From contig CAMEIZ010000062.1 in NCBI GenBank assembly GCA_945919165.1, forward strand, positions 1-9,637: a stretch of DNA of 9,637 nt. The letters run 5' to 3'. A program made the position numbers and the translations under genes. Positions within the stretch are counted from its first letter, which is position 1; each line of letters opens with the position of its first letter. Of the stretch, positions 1-5,873 are shown piece by piece. This DNA comes from an uncultured Traorella sp. (GTDB taxonomy: Bacteria; Bacillota_I; Bacilli_A; Erysipelotrichales; Erysipelotrichaceae). The notes under the pieces are model-generated. The model was not told the DNA's origin and ran no database searches. It saw only the letters and a list, made by a program, of their open reading frames with translations.

Positions 1-1
1 A

Positions 2-670
2 ACCAACCTGGAAAGGAATTTATATTTGACAACACAATTACTAGAGTTGTCGATTCCTGTGGTTATCGCGATTAATATGATGGATGTTGTTAGAAAAAAT
101 GGCGATAAAATCAACATAGAAGAATTATCTAGAGAATTAGGATGTAAAGTAGTTGAGATTTCCGCCTTGAAATCAGAAGGGATTATTCAAGCCGCAGAGG
201 CAGCAATACAAGTAGCAAAAGCGGGTAATACTAAAACTATACACACCTTTTCAGGTGAGGTTGAACATGCTTTAGCTCATATTGAAGAAGAAGCTTTCAT
301 GAATACGGATGTTGAAACCAGTCATTTCATTGATGTTTTGGAAACAGTCATGCTGGAAAAACCTGATAAATGGGCGAAATATTATAAGGGCAATGAAGCA
401 GAACTGAGAATTAAACGCAAGTATTCTTTCTCAGATCGCTGCCGTTATTATTTACCAGATGAAAGAGTACAGAACGCAATTCAAACTCTTATGAAGAACT
501 TAAGAAGCCTTCCGGAAGTTCCTCTAAACTTAATGAGCCAGTTCATGCCAATTCAGTATACAAAGGTACGTGAAGGAAGATTAATCAATGATCCTGAAGC
601 ATTAGTAAAAGATCGTGTTAAAAATACGATTGATGAATATCTATACGCAACTCATCAGGAAAAACTATAA
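2..670 (+). CDS. feoB'-'gatZ: FeoB G-domain / GatZ C-terminus chimeric ORF (5' end outside window)
   Basis: The frame is open from base 2, so the gene starts upstream; the TTG at 26 is internal. The first ~95 codons are the later half of the FeoB GTPase domain: TNLERNLYL, the G4 guanine-specificity motif NMMD (74-85), the G5 motif SALK (161-172), and the family's linker ending in HTFSGEVEHALAHIEE (242-289). FeoB should then continue into a helical domain and a large membrane channel, but no hydrophobic segment follows. From about 290 to the stop the protein instead matches the C-terminus of GatZ/KbaZ, the accessory subunit of class II tagatose-1,6-bisphosphate aldolase. Matches include VMLEKP, the KYSFSDRCRYYL block (419-454) and SQFMPIQYTKVREGRL (536-583). 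E. coli GatZ has VMLDEP, RYSLSDRIRYYW and SQYLPKQFERIQSGEL at these places. There is no stop or frame break at the switch. It is probably non-functional for iron transport or aldolase assembly: a deletion/fusion remnant, or a false assembly join. Both halves are recognised with high confidence; the origin is inference. Confidence 0.85.
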   Translation, partial: TNLERNLYLTTQLLELSIPVVIAINMMDVVRKNGDKINIEELSRELGCKVVEISALKSEGIIQAAEAAIQVAKAGNTKTIHTFSGEVEHALAHIEEEAFMNTDVETSHFIDVLETVMLEKPDKWAKYYKGNEAELRIKRKYSFSDRCRYYLPDERVQNAIQTLMKNLRSLPEVPLNLMSQFMPIQYTKVREGRLINDPEALVKDRVKNTIDEYLYATHQEKL

Positions 671-676
671 AAGAAA

Positions 677-708
677 TCCCATTATCTATTGATAATGGGA
701 ACTTTTTA
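677..708. terminator. Bidirectional rho-independent terminator
   Basis: The stem tcccattatc (677-686) pairs perfectly with gataatggga (691-700) around a tatt loop. A T-run (703-707) follows on the plus strand. On the minus strand the hairpin is followed by tttctttt. It lies between the convergent chimeric ORF and the AraC-type gene and probably serves both; its right edge touches the regulator's stop codon. Confidence 0.85.
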
Positions 709-1872
709 TTTATAGATCGTTTTGGCGTAATCGCTTGGTGCGATTTTGAATTCTTGTTTGAATTTTCTTGAAAAATAGTGAATGCTGGTAAATCCGAGTT
801 TTTCAGATATTTCAGAAATGGTATATTTGTTTTCTTTAATCAGATATTTTGCTTTTTTCAGTTTTAAATGACTGATATATTGTTTTGGAGCAATTTTCAA
901 GTTTTTATTGAAAAGCTGCTGAAGGGATGAACGGGAAGTTGAGAATTCATGACACAGCTGTTCAATGGTAATGGGTGAATAGATATTATCATTGATATAA
1001 ATGATAATTTCATTCAAGAATTCATCTTCTATTTTTTGCTGCATTGGAGAATTCGCAACTTTGACAGCTTTAGTTGTCTGTAACTGCAATAATTGAATGA
1101 TTGTTTCGTTCAGATAACAAATACACAAATCTTTATAGAAAGAACCTTCTTTTTCAGTAGCATTAATAAAATTCTGCAAGGTATAGACAATATCACGGGA
1201 AGCGTGAAAGATTTTATTGCTTAAAAGATTAGGCGGGAATTCAGACATTTCAAAGATCACGGTCAGATATGAACAGGCGTTATCATTATCTGTTCGCTGT
1301 GAATGAAACTGTCCGGGAGAATATAATATACAGTCATACTGATTCAAAACAAAGCTTTTACCTTCTATTTCCGTAATTAGACGACCACTGTCAATAAAAG
1401 TCAGTTCCCAGTATTGATGAGATTCTCCTTGGAATGCATAATTGGTGTTTTTAACTTGATAATAGTATACAAGAATTTCCTGAATAGAAAATTCAGGAAG
1501 AATTCGATTACAGTCTATTACATGTCCGTCGATTCTTTTGGTTGAAATTTCACAGTCATTTCGCTTTCTTATAGTTAGACTTGCTTCTTGGCTAATAGCA
1601 AAAAAATTGAAATGTACATGTTTTTTTAAACGTATGGTATGATGGATTACAAATTGTTCAAAGGTTTGCATTTTGTTCTCTTTTGAAATACATAACATGA
1701 CAATTCCATCATCGACATGGATATAAACATCGTCTTCATTGTAGAAAACAGAATTAACAGATTTATTATCAATTTTCAGTGTTTCTTGGGGAAATAACTG
1801 GGCATCTTCGGGAAGAGAGGTATAAGTATCTCCATATTTTTGAAAAAAATAACTGGATGTTTTATTAAACAT
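706..1872 (-). CDS. AraC-family transcriptional regulator
   Basis: A 388-aa cytoplasmic DNA-binding regulator. The last ~100 residues are a typical AraC/XylS double helix-turn-helix: ITIEQLCHEFSTSRSSLQQLF is the first HTH, and the second carries ISEISEKLGFTSIHYFSRKFK followed by PSDYAK. The middle (about residues 150-210) looks like a cupin-type sensor domain (YWELTFIDSGRL, LNQYDCILYSPGQFHS), which in this family binds a small ligand, often a sugar. The first ~140 residues are not recognised. I place the start at ATG 1872 rather than GTG 1881, because AGGTGA (1878-1883) sits 5 nt before the ATG and overlaps the GTG. The target is unknown. It converges on the GatZ-like tail of the upstream ORF, so it may once have controlled a sugar locus there; that is inference. 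Confidence 0.93.
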   Translation of the reverse strand: MFNKTSSYFFQKYGDTYTSLPEDAQLFPQETLKIDNKSVNSVFYNEDDVYIHVDDGIVMLCISKENKMQTFEQFVIHHTIRLKKHVHFNFFAISQEASLTIRKRNDCEISTKRIDGHVIDCNRILPEFSIQEILVYYYQVKNTNYAFQGESHQYWELTFIDSGRLITEIEGKSFVLNQYDCILYSPGQFHSQRTDNDNACSYLTVIFEMSEFPPNLLSNKIFHASRDIVYTLQNFINATEKEGSFYKDLCICYLNETIIQLLQLQTTKAVKVANSPMQQKIEDEFLNEIIIYINDNIYSPITIEQLCHEFSTSRSSLQQLFNKNLKIAPKQYISHLKLKKAKYLIKENKYTISEISEKLGFTSIHYFSRKFKQEFKIAPSDYAKTIYK

Positions 1873-1877
1873 ATGAA

Positions 1878-1883
1878 TCACCT
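1878..1883 (-). promoter_or_regulatory. Ribosome binding site deciding the AraC-type gene start
   Basis: AGGTGA on the minus strand, 5 nt before the ATG at 1872. A possible GTG start at 1881 lies inside this site and would have no ribosome site of its own, so the ATG is preferred. Confidence 0.7.
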
Positions 1884-1889
1884 GATTTC

Positions 1890-1918
1890 ATTATAGTCGA
1901 ACAGAAAAGAAAAGTAAA
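1890..1918 (-). promoter_or_regulatory. Predicted promoter of the AraC-type gene
   Basis: On the minus strand TTTACT (1913-1918) and a perfect TATAAT (1890-1895) are 17 nt apart. Transcription would start near 1883, giving a leader of only ~11 nt that barely contains the ribosome site. That is unusually short, so the call is moderate. Farther upstream, TGCAAATACAAA (from 1926) and TGCAAACAAA (from 1966) form an imperfect direct repeat 40 bp apart, a possible regulator binding pair. Confidence 0.5.
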
Positions 1919-1978
1919 TAAAATCTGCAAATACAAAAATAAAAAGTACAAGTCAATTTATTATATGCAAACAAATTC

Positions 1979-2005
1979 AAAAAAAGATATGGAATTCCAT
2001 ATCTT
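1979..2005 (-). terminator. Rho-independent terminator of the panT-coaBC-coaX operon
   Basis: A perfect palindrome, aagatatgg-aatt-ccatatctt (1984-2005), gives a 9-bp stem and 4-nt loop. On the minus strand a run of seven T follows (1979-1985). The hairpin overlaps the coaX stop codon (2004-2006), so coaX has almost no 3' untranslated sequence. Confidence 0.85.
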
Positions 2006-2774
2006 AGCTTTTATTTCGTTCGTAAATGATTTTTAATCCTTTAAAAGTCAAATCACGATCATAGATATCAATCATATCTGTATGCTGACTGATCATTTTG
2101 CCTAAACCACCGGTAGCAATCACCAGCATGTCATCCAGATGAAGTTCTTCTTTGAATTTTTGAATGATATATTCAACACTGCCGATGTAACCATATACTA
2201 ATCCGGCTTGCATTGATGTGATAGTTTCTGTTGCCAGAATACTGGATGGCTTTTTAATTTCAATTTCAGGAAGTTTTGCACAATGAGAAGAAAGTGCTTC
2301 AGCACTGATACCAATTCCAGGTGCAGTAACACCATATTTGAAGACACCCTCATCTGAAATATAATCAAATGTCGTAGCAGTACCAAAATCAATCACTAAA
2401 GCATTTCCGCCGTAATTGTAATAACAGCCAGCTAAATCAACAATTCGATCAGCACCCACTTTTTTAGGATTTTCCGTTTTAATGGAAATACCTGTTTTAA
2501 TGCCCGGTCCAACCAGAATAGGTTCTTTATTCAAATATTTACGAATAGAATTTGTAAATGAATGCATGATTTTTGGCACAACACTGGAAATAATCACATC
2601 ATGAATCTGTTCAGGCGTTACCTTAGAACTCATTAAAAAGTTTAAAATCATAAAACCATATTCATCACTGGTTCTTTTAAACCAGGTGGTTAATCGATAA
2701 TTTCCAATAAGTTGATCATCATGATAGATACCGATCGTTATATTTGTATTTCCGATATCAACAACTAACAGCAT
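2004..2774 (-). CDS. coaX: Type III pantothenate kinase CoaX
   Basis: Phosphorylates pantothenate to 4'-phosphopantothenate with ATP, the first step of CoA synthesis, in the cytoplasm. The 256-aa length is normal for the family. Motifs of the ASKHA-fold kinase are present: the phosphate-binding DIGNTN (6-11), GADR (107-110, whose Asp is the catalytic base in characterised CoaX enzymes) and DFGTATTFDY (129-138). Type III kinases are known to need a monovalent cation and to escape CoA feedback inhibition. GGAGG (2781-2785) lies 6 nt before the ATG. The first 17 bp overlap the end of coaBC in another frame, so translation is probably coupled. It is the last gene of the operon; the terminator hairpin begins at its stop. 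Confidence 0.97.
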   Translation of the reverse strand: MLLVVDIGNTNITIGIYHDDQLIGNYRLTTWFKRTSDEYGFMILNFLMSSKVTPEQIHDVIISSVVPKIMHSFTNSIRKYLNKEPILVGPGIKTGISIKTENPKKVGADRIVDLAGCYYNYGGNALVIDFGTATTFDYISDEGVFKYGVTAPGIGISAEALSSHCAKLPEIEIKKPSSILATETITSMQAGLVYGYIGSVEYIIQKFKEELHLDDMLVIATGGLGKMISQHTDMIDIYDRDLTFKGLKIIYERNKS

Positions 2775-3951
2775 GTGAAACCTCCATGAGTTTTTTTAGA
2801 ATGATGAGTGATAATTCATCTTTGCTCATAATTTCATAATCGATTTGCTCGTTGGGTGTTAAAAGTGTAGCAATATTGGTATCATGCTGAAAACCGGCTC
2901 CTTCTTTTGAAAGAGAATTCACAACTAACAAATCGCAGTTTTTCTTGATAAGCTTTGCTTTTCCATTTTCAATTTCATTTTCTGTTTCCATCGCAAAGCC
3001 ACATAATGTCTGATGTGTTTTATGAGCACCCAGATAAGCCAATATATCTTCTGTTTTATCAAGCAATAAAGATATTTGAGGATCATTTTTTTTGATCTTC
3101 TGATTCTTTTTAAGAGCAGGAGTATAATCTGCGATTGCGGCAGCACAGATTACATAATCAGCTTTTTCAAAATGCTTTTTCATTTCATTTGCCATATCTT
3201 GAGCACTTTCAATAGAAATAAAATGAACATTTCTTGGACATTTTAAAGAGGAAGGACCACTGATTAAAGTTACATCAGCTCCTAAATTTCTAGCGCATTT
3301 GGCAAGAGCATAACCCATTTTTCCGCTGGAATGATTGGTAATGTAACGTACAGGATCGATTTTTTCAACAGTCGGTCCGGCATTGATCAAAACTTGTTTT
3401 CCAAATAGCGGTTTTTCAGTTACAAGAGCTTGTTCAATAGCTTCATGGATGGTATCCAAATCAGCCAGTTTTCCAAGACCATTATCACCGCAGGCAAGAT
3501 GACCGATAATCGGATTGATCAGTCCATATCCATATTTTTCACAAAGCTTCAGATTATCCTGTGTAACAGGATTTATATACATATTCGTATTCATTGCCGG
3601 GGCAATGAGTTTTGGACAAGTACAGGCAAGAAAAGTTGTACTCAGCATATCATCAGCGATTCCATGAACCGCTTTGGCAATAAAATTAGCTGTTGCAGGG
3701 ACTACTATAAACAAATCAGCTTTTTTCGCAATAGAAACATGTTGAGTTGAATATTGAAAATTGCGATCAAAGGTATCAACCATTACCTTACGGTGAATCA
3801 ATGATTCAAATTGCAAAGGGGTAATGAACTGAGTTGCATTTTTACTCATGATCACTTCAACTTCAAAACCTTTTTTAACTAAATCACTGACCAGCTGAAC
3901 ACTTTTAAAGGCTCCTACACAGCCAGTTACTCCTACAACAATACATTTCAT
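2758..3951 (-). CDS. coaBC: Bifunctional phosphopantothenoylcysteine synthetase/decarboxylase CoaBC
   Basis: CoaB couples 4'-phosphopantothenate to cysteine using CTP. CoaC, an FMN enzyme, decarboxylates the product to 4'-phosphopantetheine. The 397-aa protein has the CoaC (flavoprotein) domain at residues 1 to ~175, with the catalytic His (QHVS, His71), PAMNTNM (118-124) and the active-site Cys in ACGD (Cys154). The CoaB domain runs from ~183 to the end, with GPTVEKIDPVRYITNHSSGK (192-211) and a lysine-rich KIKK loop. These positions sit four residues before their E. coli counterparts, so both active sites look intact. The aromatic residue after PAMNTNM is Tyr where many homologues have Trp. 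The frame opens further upstream (to 4005), but ATG 3951 is chosen because AAAGGA (3957-3962) lies 5 nt before it. It overlaps the panT stop by 4 bp (ATGA) and the coaX start by 17 bp. Confidence 0.97.
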   Translation of the reverse strand: MKCIVVGVTGCVGAFKSVQLVSDLVKKGFEVEVIMSKNATQFITPLQFESLIHRKVMVDTFDRNFQYSTQHVSIAKKADLFIVVPATANFIAKAVHGIADDMLSTTFLACTCPKLIAPAMNTNMYINPVTQDNLKLCEKYGYGLINPIIGHLACGDNGLGKLADLDTIHEAIEQALVTEKPLFGKQVLINAGPTVEKIDPVRYITNHSSGKMGYALAKCARNLGADVTLISGPSSLKCPRNVHFISIESAQDMANEMKKHFEKADYVICAAAIADYTPALKKNQKIKKNDPQISLLLDKTEDILAYLGAHKTHQTLCGFAMETENEIENGKAKLIKKNCDLLVVNSLSKEGAGFQHDTNIATLLTPNEQIDYEIMSKDELSLIILKKLMEVSHAVSC

Positions 3952-4565
3952 AAGCTTCCTTTCTGATGCTTCAGAGCACGATAGACAGGCAAGGCAATAA
4001 CACAAGCAAGTATCGTTTCCATCACACCGTTTGTACAGATTGTAACTTTTATGACATTCATAAAAGTTTCATAGGCAAAGCCACTGATCTGAGCATATTC
4101 ATGACCAAAAAACAGATAAATACCGCCCATGACAAGAATAGTATTTGTTAATGTTCCTATCAGGGCTGAAAGTAAAATCGAGATATTTTCACTCATTTTA
4201 TCTTTTAACAGGATAAACAGACTTCCACTGACAAATCCTATAGCTATTCTTGGTACAAAAGCAATCAGCAATGAATAAAAATTACCATTTACTTCACCAA
4301 TTGAATAAAAAGGTGAAAAACAGAATGAAAACAGAGAAGGATTAAAAGTACTCATCAGCATGGAACTCAAACCAAAAACAAATCCGAGTATCATTCCTTC
4401 TTTAATTCCTAACAGAATACTGATCAGGATAACCGGAATATGAAGAGTGGTTGCTGTTATTGGACCAATGGGAAGAAAACCCAGCGGAGTCATAATAAGC
4501 ACGACTTCAATACCGATAAAAAGTGCGAGTAAGACTGTTTTTCTTACTCTTTTAGATTGTGACAT
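3948..4565 (-). CDS. panT: ECF transporter S component, probably pantothenate-specific (PanT)
   Basis: A 205-aa integral membrane protein with about six hydrophobic segments: a substrate-binding S component that works with the shared EcfA/A'/T energising module, which is not in this window. The sequence resembles the PanT group: FLPIGPITATTLHIPVI near the N-terminus, LLGIKEGMILGFVFGLSS, FVPRIAIG, and TLTNTILVMGGIYLFFG before the last helices. The specificity is also supported by its place as first gene of an operon with coaBC and coaX, so the imported vitamin would be used at once. ATG 4565 is chosen over an in-frame ATG at 4598 because AAGGAGA (4571-4577) sits 5 nt upstream. The stop overlaps the coaBC start as ATGA. 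The ligand is inferred from similarity and context. Confidence 0.9.
   Translation of the reverse strand: MSQSKRVRKTVLLALFIGIEVVLIMTPLGFLPIGPITATTLHIPVILISILLGIKEGMILGFVFGLSSMLMSTFNPSLFSFCFSPFYSIGEVNGNFYSLLIAFVPRIAIGFVSGSLFILLKDKMSENISILLSALIGTLTNTILVMGGIYLFFGHEYAQISGFAYETFMNVIKVTICTNGVMETILACVIALPVYRALKHQKGSL
3957..3962 (-). promoter_or_regulatory. Ribosome binding site deciding the coaBC start
   Basis: AAAGGA on the minus strand lies 5 nt before ATG 3951, inside the end of panT. It favours 3951 over the upstream in-frame ATG at 4005, which lies inside panT and would add 18 residues unlike the CoaC family. Confidence 0.8.
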
Positions 4566-4570
4566 AACGA

Positions 4571-4577
4571 TCTCCTT
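4571..4577 (-). promoter_or_regulatory. Ribosome binding site deciding the panT start
   Basis: AAGGAGA on the minus strand with a 5-nt gap to ATG 4565. The alternative ATG codons at 4598 and 4589 have no such site and lie within ~16 nt of the predicted transcription start. Confidence 0.85.
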
Positions 4578-4610
4578 ACTGTCGCTCATTTGATGCAACG
4601 TAACAGTATC

Positions 4611-4639
4611 ATTATAGTCATTTTGATTAAATTCGTAAA
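4611..4639 (-). promoter_or_regulatory. Predicted promoter of the panT-coaBC-coaX operon
   Basis: TTTACG (4634-4639) and a perfect TATAAT (4611-4616) are 17 nt apart on the minus strand. Transcription would start near 4604, giving a leader of ~40 nt with no room for a riboswitch. The layout is very like the promoter of the AraC-type gene (TTTAC-N17-TATAAT). Confidence 0.7.
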
Positions 4640-4677
4640 GTAAAACTGTCTAAAACATGTTCAGTGCTGAATAGCTG

Positions 4678-4686
4678 TGTTAAAAT
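4678..4686 (+). promoter_or_regulatory. Possible extended -10 promoter of the vanZ-like gene
   Basis: TG-T-TAAAAT is an extended -10 element, diverging from the panT promoter; no good -35 box is visible. The expected start point is at or beside the ATG at 4693, so the message would be leaderless, in keeping with the lack of a ribosome site. A 12-bp inverted repeat TTCAG-tg-CTGAA (4660-4671) lies just upstream. Confidence 0.4.
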
Positions 4687-4692
4687 AAATAT

Positions 4693-5088
4693 ATGAAAAA
4701 GAAGGATCTTTTATTTGTTTTATGGTTAATGGTCATTTGGGGCAATTCACTCTTGCCCGCTGCTTCGTGAGGTACATTATCAAGTGGAATAGGTGAATAT
4801 ATTTATCAATTCCTTCATCTTTCCATTTCATTTGAGTTATTTCATGCAGTGATACGTAAATGTGCTCATTTTTTTGAATATGCTCTTTTAGGCTTGTTGG
4901 GTGTCTGGTGTGATCGAAAACAGGAACACATGATCTTGATTTGTTTTTTAGCTGCCTGTATAGATGAAACAATACAGCTGTTTGTGAATGGAAGAAGCGG
5001 TCAAATCAGTGATGTTTTATTGGACTTTATGGGAGTTTTTTTTGGATATCTGTGTTATAAGCTCATTTTAAGGATGATGAAGCACTGA
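4693..5088 (+). pseudogene. VanZ-family membrane protein interrupted by an in-frame TGA
   Basis: ATG 4693 opens a frame reading MKKKDLLFVLWLMVIWGNS and then LLPAAS, the usual first helix of VanZ-family proteins. It hits TGA at 4768-4770 (codon 26) and continues in the same frame to TGA 5086-5088. The downstream part has family features: the IRKCAHFFEYALLGLLG block, DETIQLFVNGRSGQISDVLLD, and a last helix. Without the stop it would be ~131 aa with about four membrane segments. VanZ-like proteins are of uncertain role; the founding member gives low-level teicoplanin resistance. TGA is a stop elsewhere here, so this is a nonsense mutation or a sequencing error. The GTG at 4849 has no ribosome site, so expression of the 3' part alone is unlikely. 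No ribosome site precedes ATG 4693 either. Confidence 0.8.
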
Positions 5089-5105
5089 CAGAATTGTCAT
5101 AATCG

Positions 5106-5134
5106 TTGTGGAAAAAGGCATAAAGTCATATACT
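5106..5134 (+). promoter_or_regulatory. Predicted promoter of the ABC exporter genes
   Basis: TTGTGG (5106-5111) and TATACT (5129-5134) are 17 nt apart. Transcription would start near 5141, ~10 nt before the ribosome site. An inverted repeat TGACA-GAAT-TGTCA (5086-5099), overlapping the vanZ-like stop codon, lies directly upstream and could bind a regulator. Confidence 0.45.
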
Positions 5135-5150
5135 GATGTTGCCTGAAAAG

Positions 5151-5156
5151 AGGGGG
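5151..5156 (+). promoter_or_regulatory. Ribosome binding site deciding the ABC ATPase start
   Basis: AGGGGG with a 6-nt gap to ATG 5163. The upstream in-frame ATG at 5136 has no ribosome site and lies before or at the predicted transcription start. Confidence 0.75.
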
Positions 5157-5162
5157 TATACG

Positions 5163-5873
5163 ATGTTACAAATCAAAAATTTTTCAAAAAGCTATGATGA
5201 CAGAAAAGTTGTCAAAAATGTGAATCTTCAAGTGGAATCAGGTGAAATTTATGGATTTATCGGACATAACGGTGCAGGTAAAACAACCACGATCAAGAGT
5301 ATCGCAGGTATTTTAGATTTTGAAGAAGGCGATATTCTGATTGATGGTAAATCCATTAAACAGGATCCTATTGCTTGTAAATCAATTATGGCTTATATTC
5401 CGGATAATCCTGAATTATATGATGGCTTAACGGGTATTAAATATTTGAATTTCATAGCTGACATTTATCGTGTAGATTCCAATACACGAACTGAACTAAT
5501 TAAAAAGTATTCAGAAAGTTTTGAATTGGATAAAAATCTGGGTGATTCTATTTCTTCTTATTCTCATGGTATGAAACAGAAACTGGCAATTATTGCAGCA
5601 TTGATTCATCAGCCAAAACTGTTGCTGTTAGATGAACCATTTGTTGGACTTGATCCAAAAGCCAGTCATATTCTAAAAGAAATCATGCGTGAGATTTGTG
5701 ATCTGGGAGGCTGTGTTTTCTTCTCTTCTCATGTTTTGGAAGTAGTAGAAAAGCTCTGTGATCATGTCTGCATTATTAAAAGCGGTGAAATTATCAAAGA
5801 TGGTACTGTTGAAGAAGTCGTAGGCGATCAGAGCCTTGAAGATGTATTCCTGGAGTTGGCTGATCATGAATAA
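5163..5873 (+). CDS. ABC transporter ATP-binding protein (ABC-2-type exporter)
   Basis: A 236-aa cytoplasmic ATPase subunit that powers the membrane partner encoded next. All core motifs are present: Walker A GHNGAGKTT (34-42), signature SYSHGMKQK (132-140, with SHGM in place of LSGGQ), Walker B LLLLDEP (153-159) with D-loop GLDP (162-165), and the H-loop His190 in FFSSH. The Q-loop glutamine is not seen: the region reads AYIPDNPELYDGLT (77-90), with Asp where Gln is usual, a variant I associate with this Firmicutes exporter group. The short C-terminus ends in LEDVFLELADHE, as in other ABC-2 drug- or peptide-type ATPases. Start at 5163 by ribosome site. The stop lies 8 bp inside the permease gene, so the two are translationally coupled. 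The substrate cannot be told. Confidence 0.95.
   Translation: MLQIKNFSKSYDDRKVVKNVNLQVESGEIYGFIGHNGAGKTTTIKSIAGILDFEEGDILIDGKSIKQDPIACKSIMAYIPDNPELYDGLTGIKYLNFIADIYRVDSNTRTELIKKYSESFELDKNLGDSISSYSHGMKQKLAIIAALIHQPKLLLLDEPFVGLDPKASHILKEIMREICDLGGCVFFSSHVLEVVEKLCDHVCIIKSGEIIKDGTVEEVVGDQSLEDVFLELADHE

Noticed and set aside
299..670. Separate GatZ-fragment gene starting at ATG 299
   Set aside because: No proper ribosome site precedes it and the frame is continuous with the FeoB part, so one chimeric ORF is simpler.
3430..3750. Plus-strand open frame of 106 codons opposite coaBC
   Set aside because: It lies wholly inside a well-identified gene on the other strand, has no recognisable family or ribosome site, and is explained as a mirror of coaBC codons.
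4566..4604. Riboswitch in the panT leader
   Set aside because: The leader predicted from the promoter is only ~40 nt and shows no conserved structure or terminator.
4768..4770. TGA read as selenocysteine or tryptophan
   Set aside because: No hairpin of SECIS type is visible directly after the codon, VanZ proteins are not known selenoproteins, and TGA ends coaBC and panT in this window.
4733..4972. Minus-strand open frame opposite the vanZ-like gene
   Set aside because: The plus strand carries clear VanZ motifs through the same bases; the minus-strand product is unlike any family I know.
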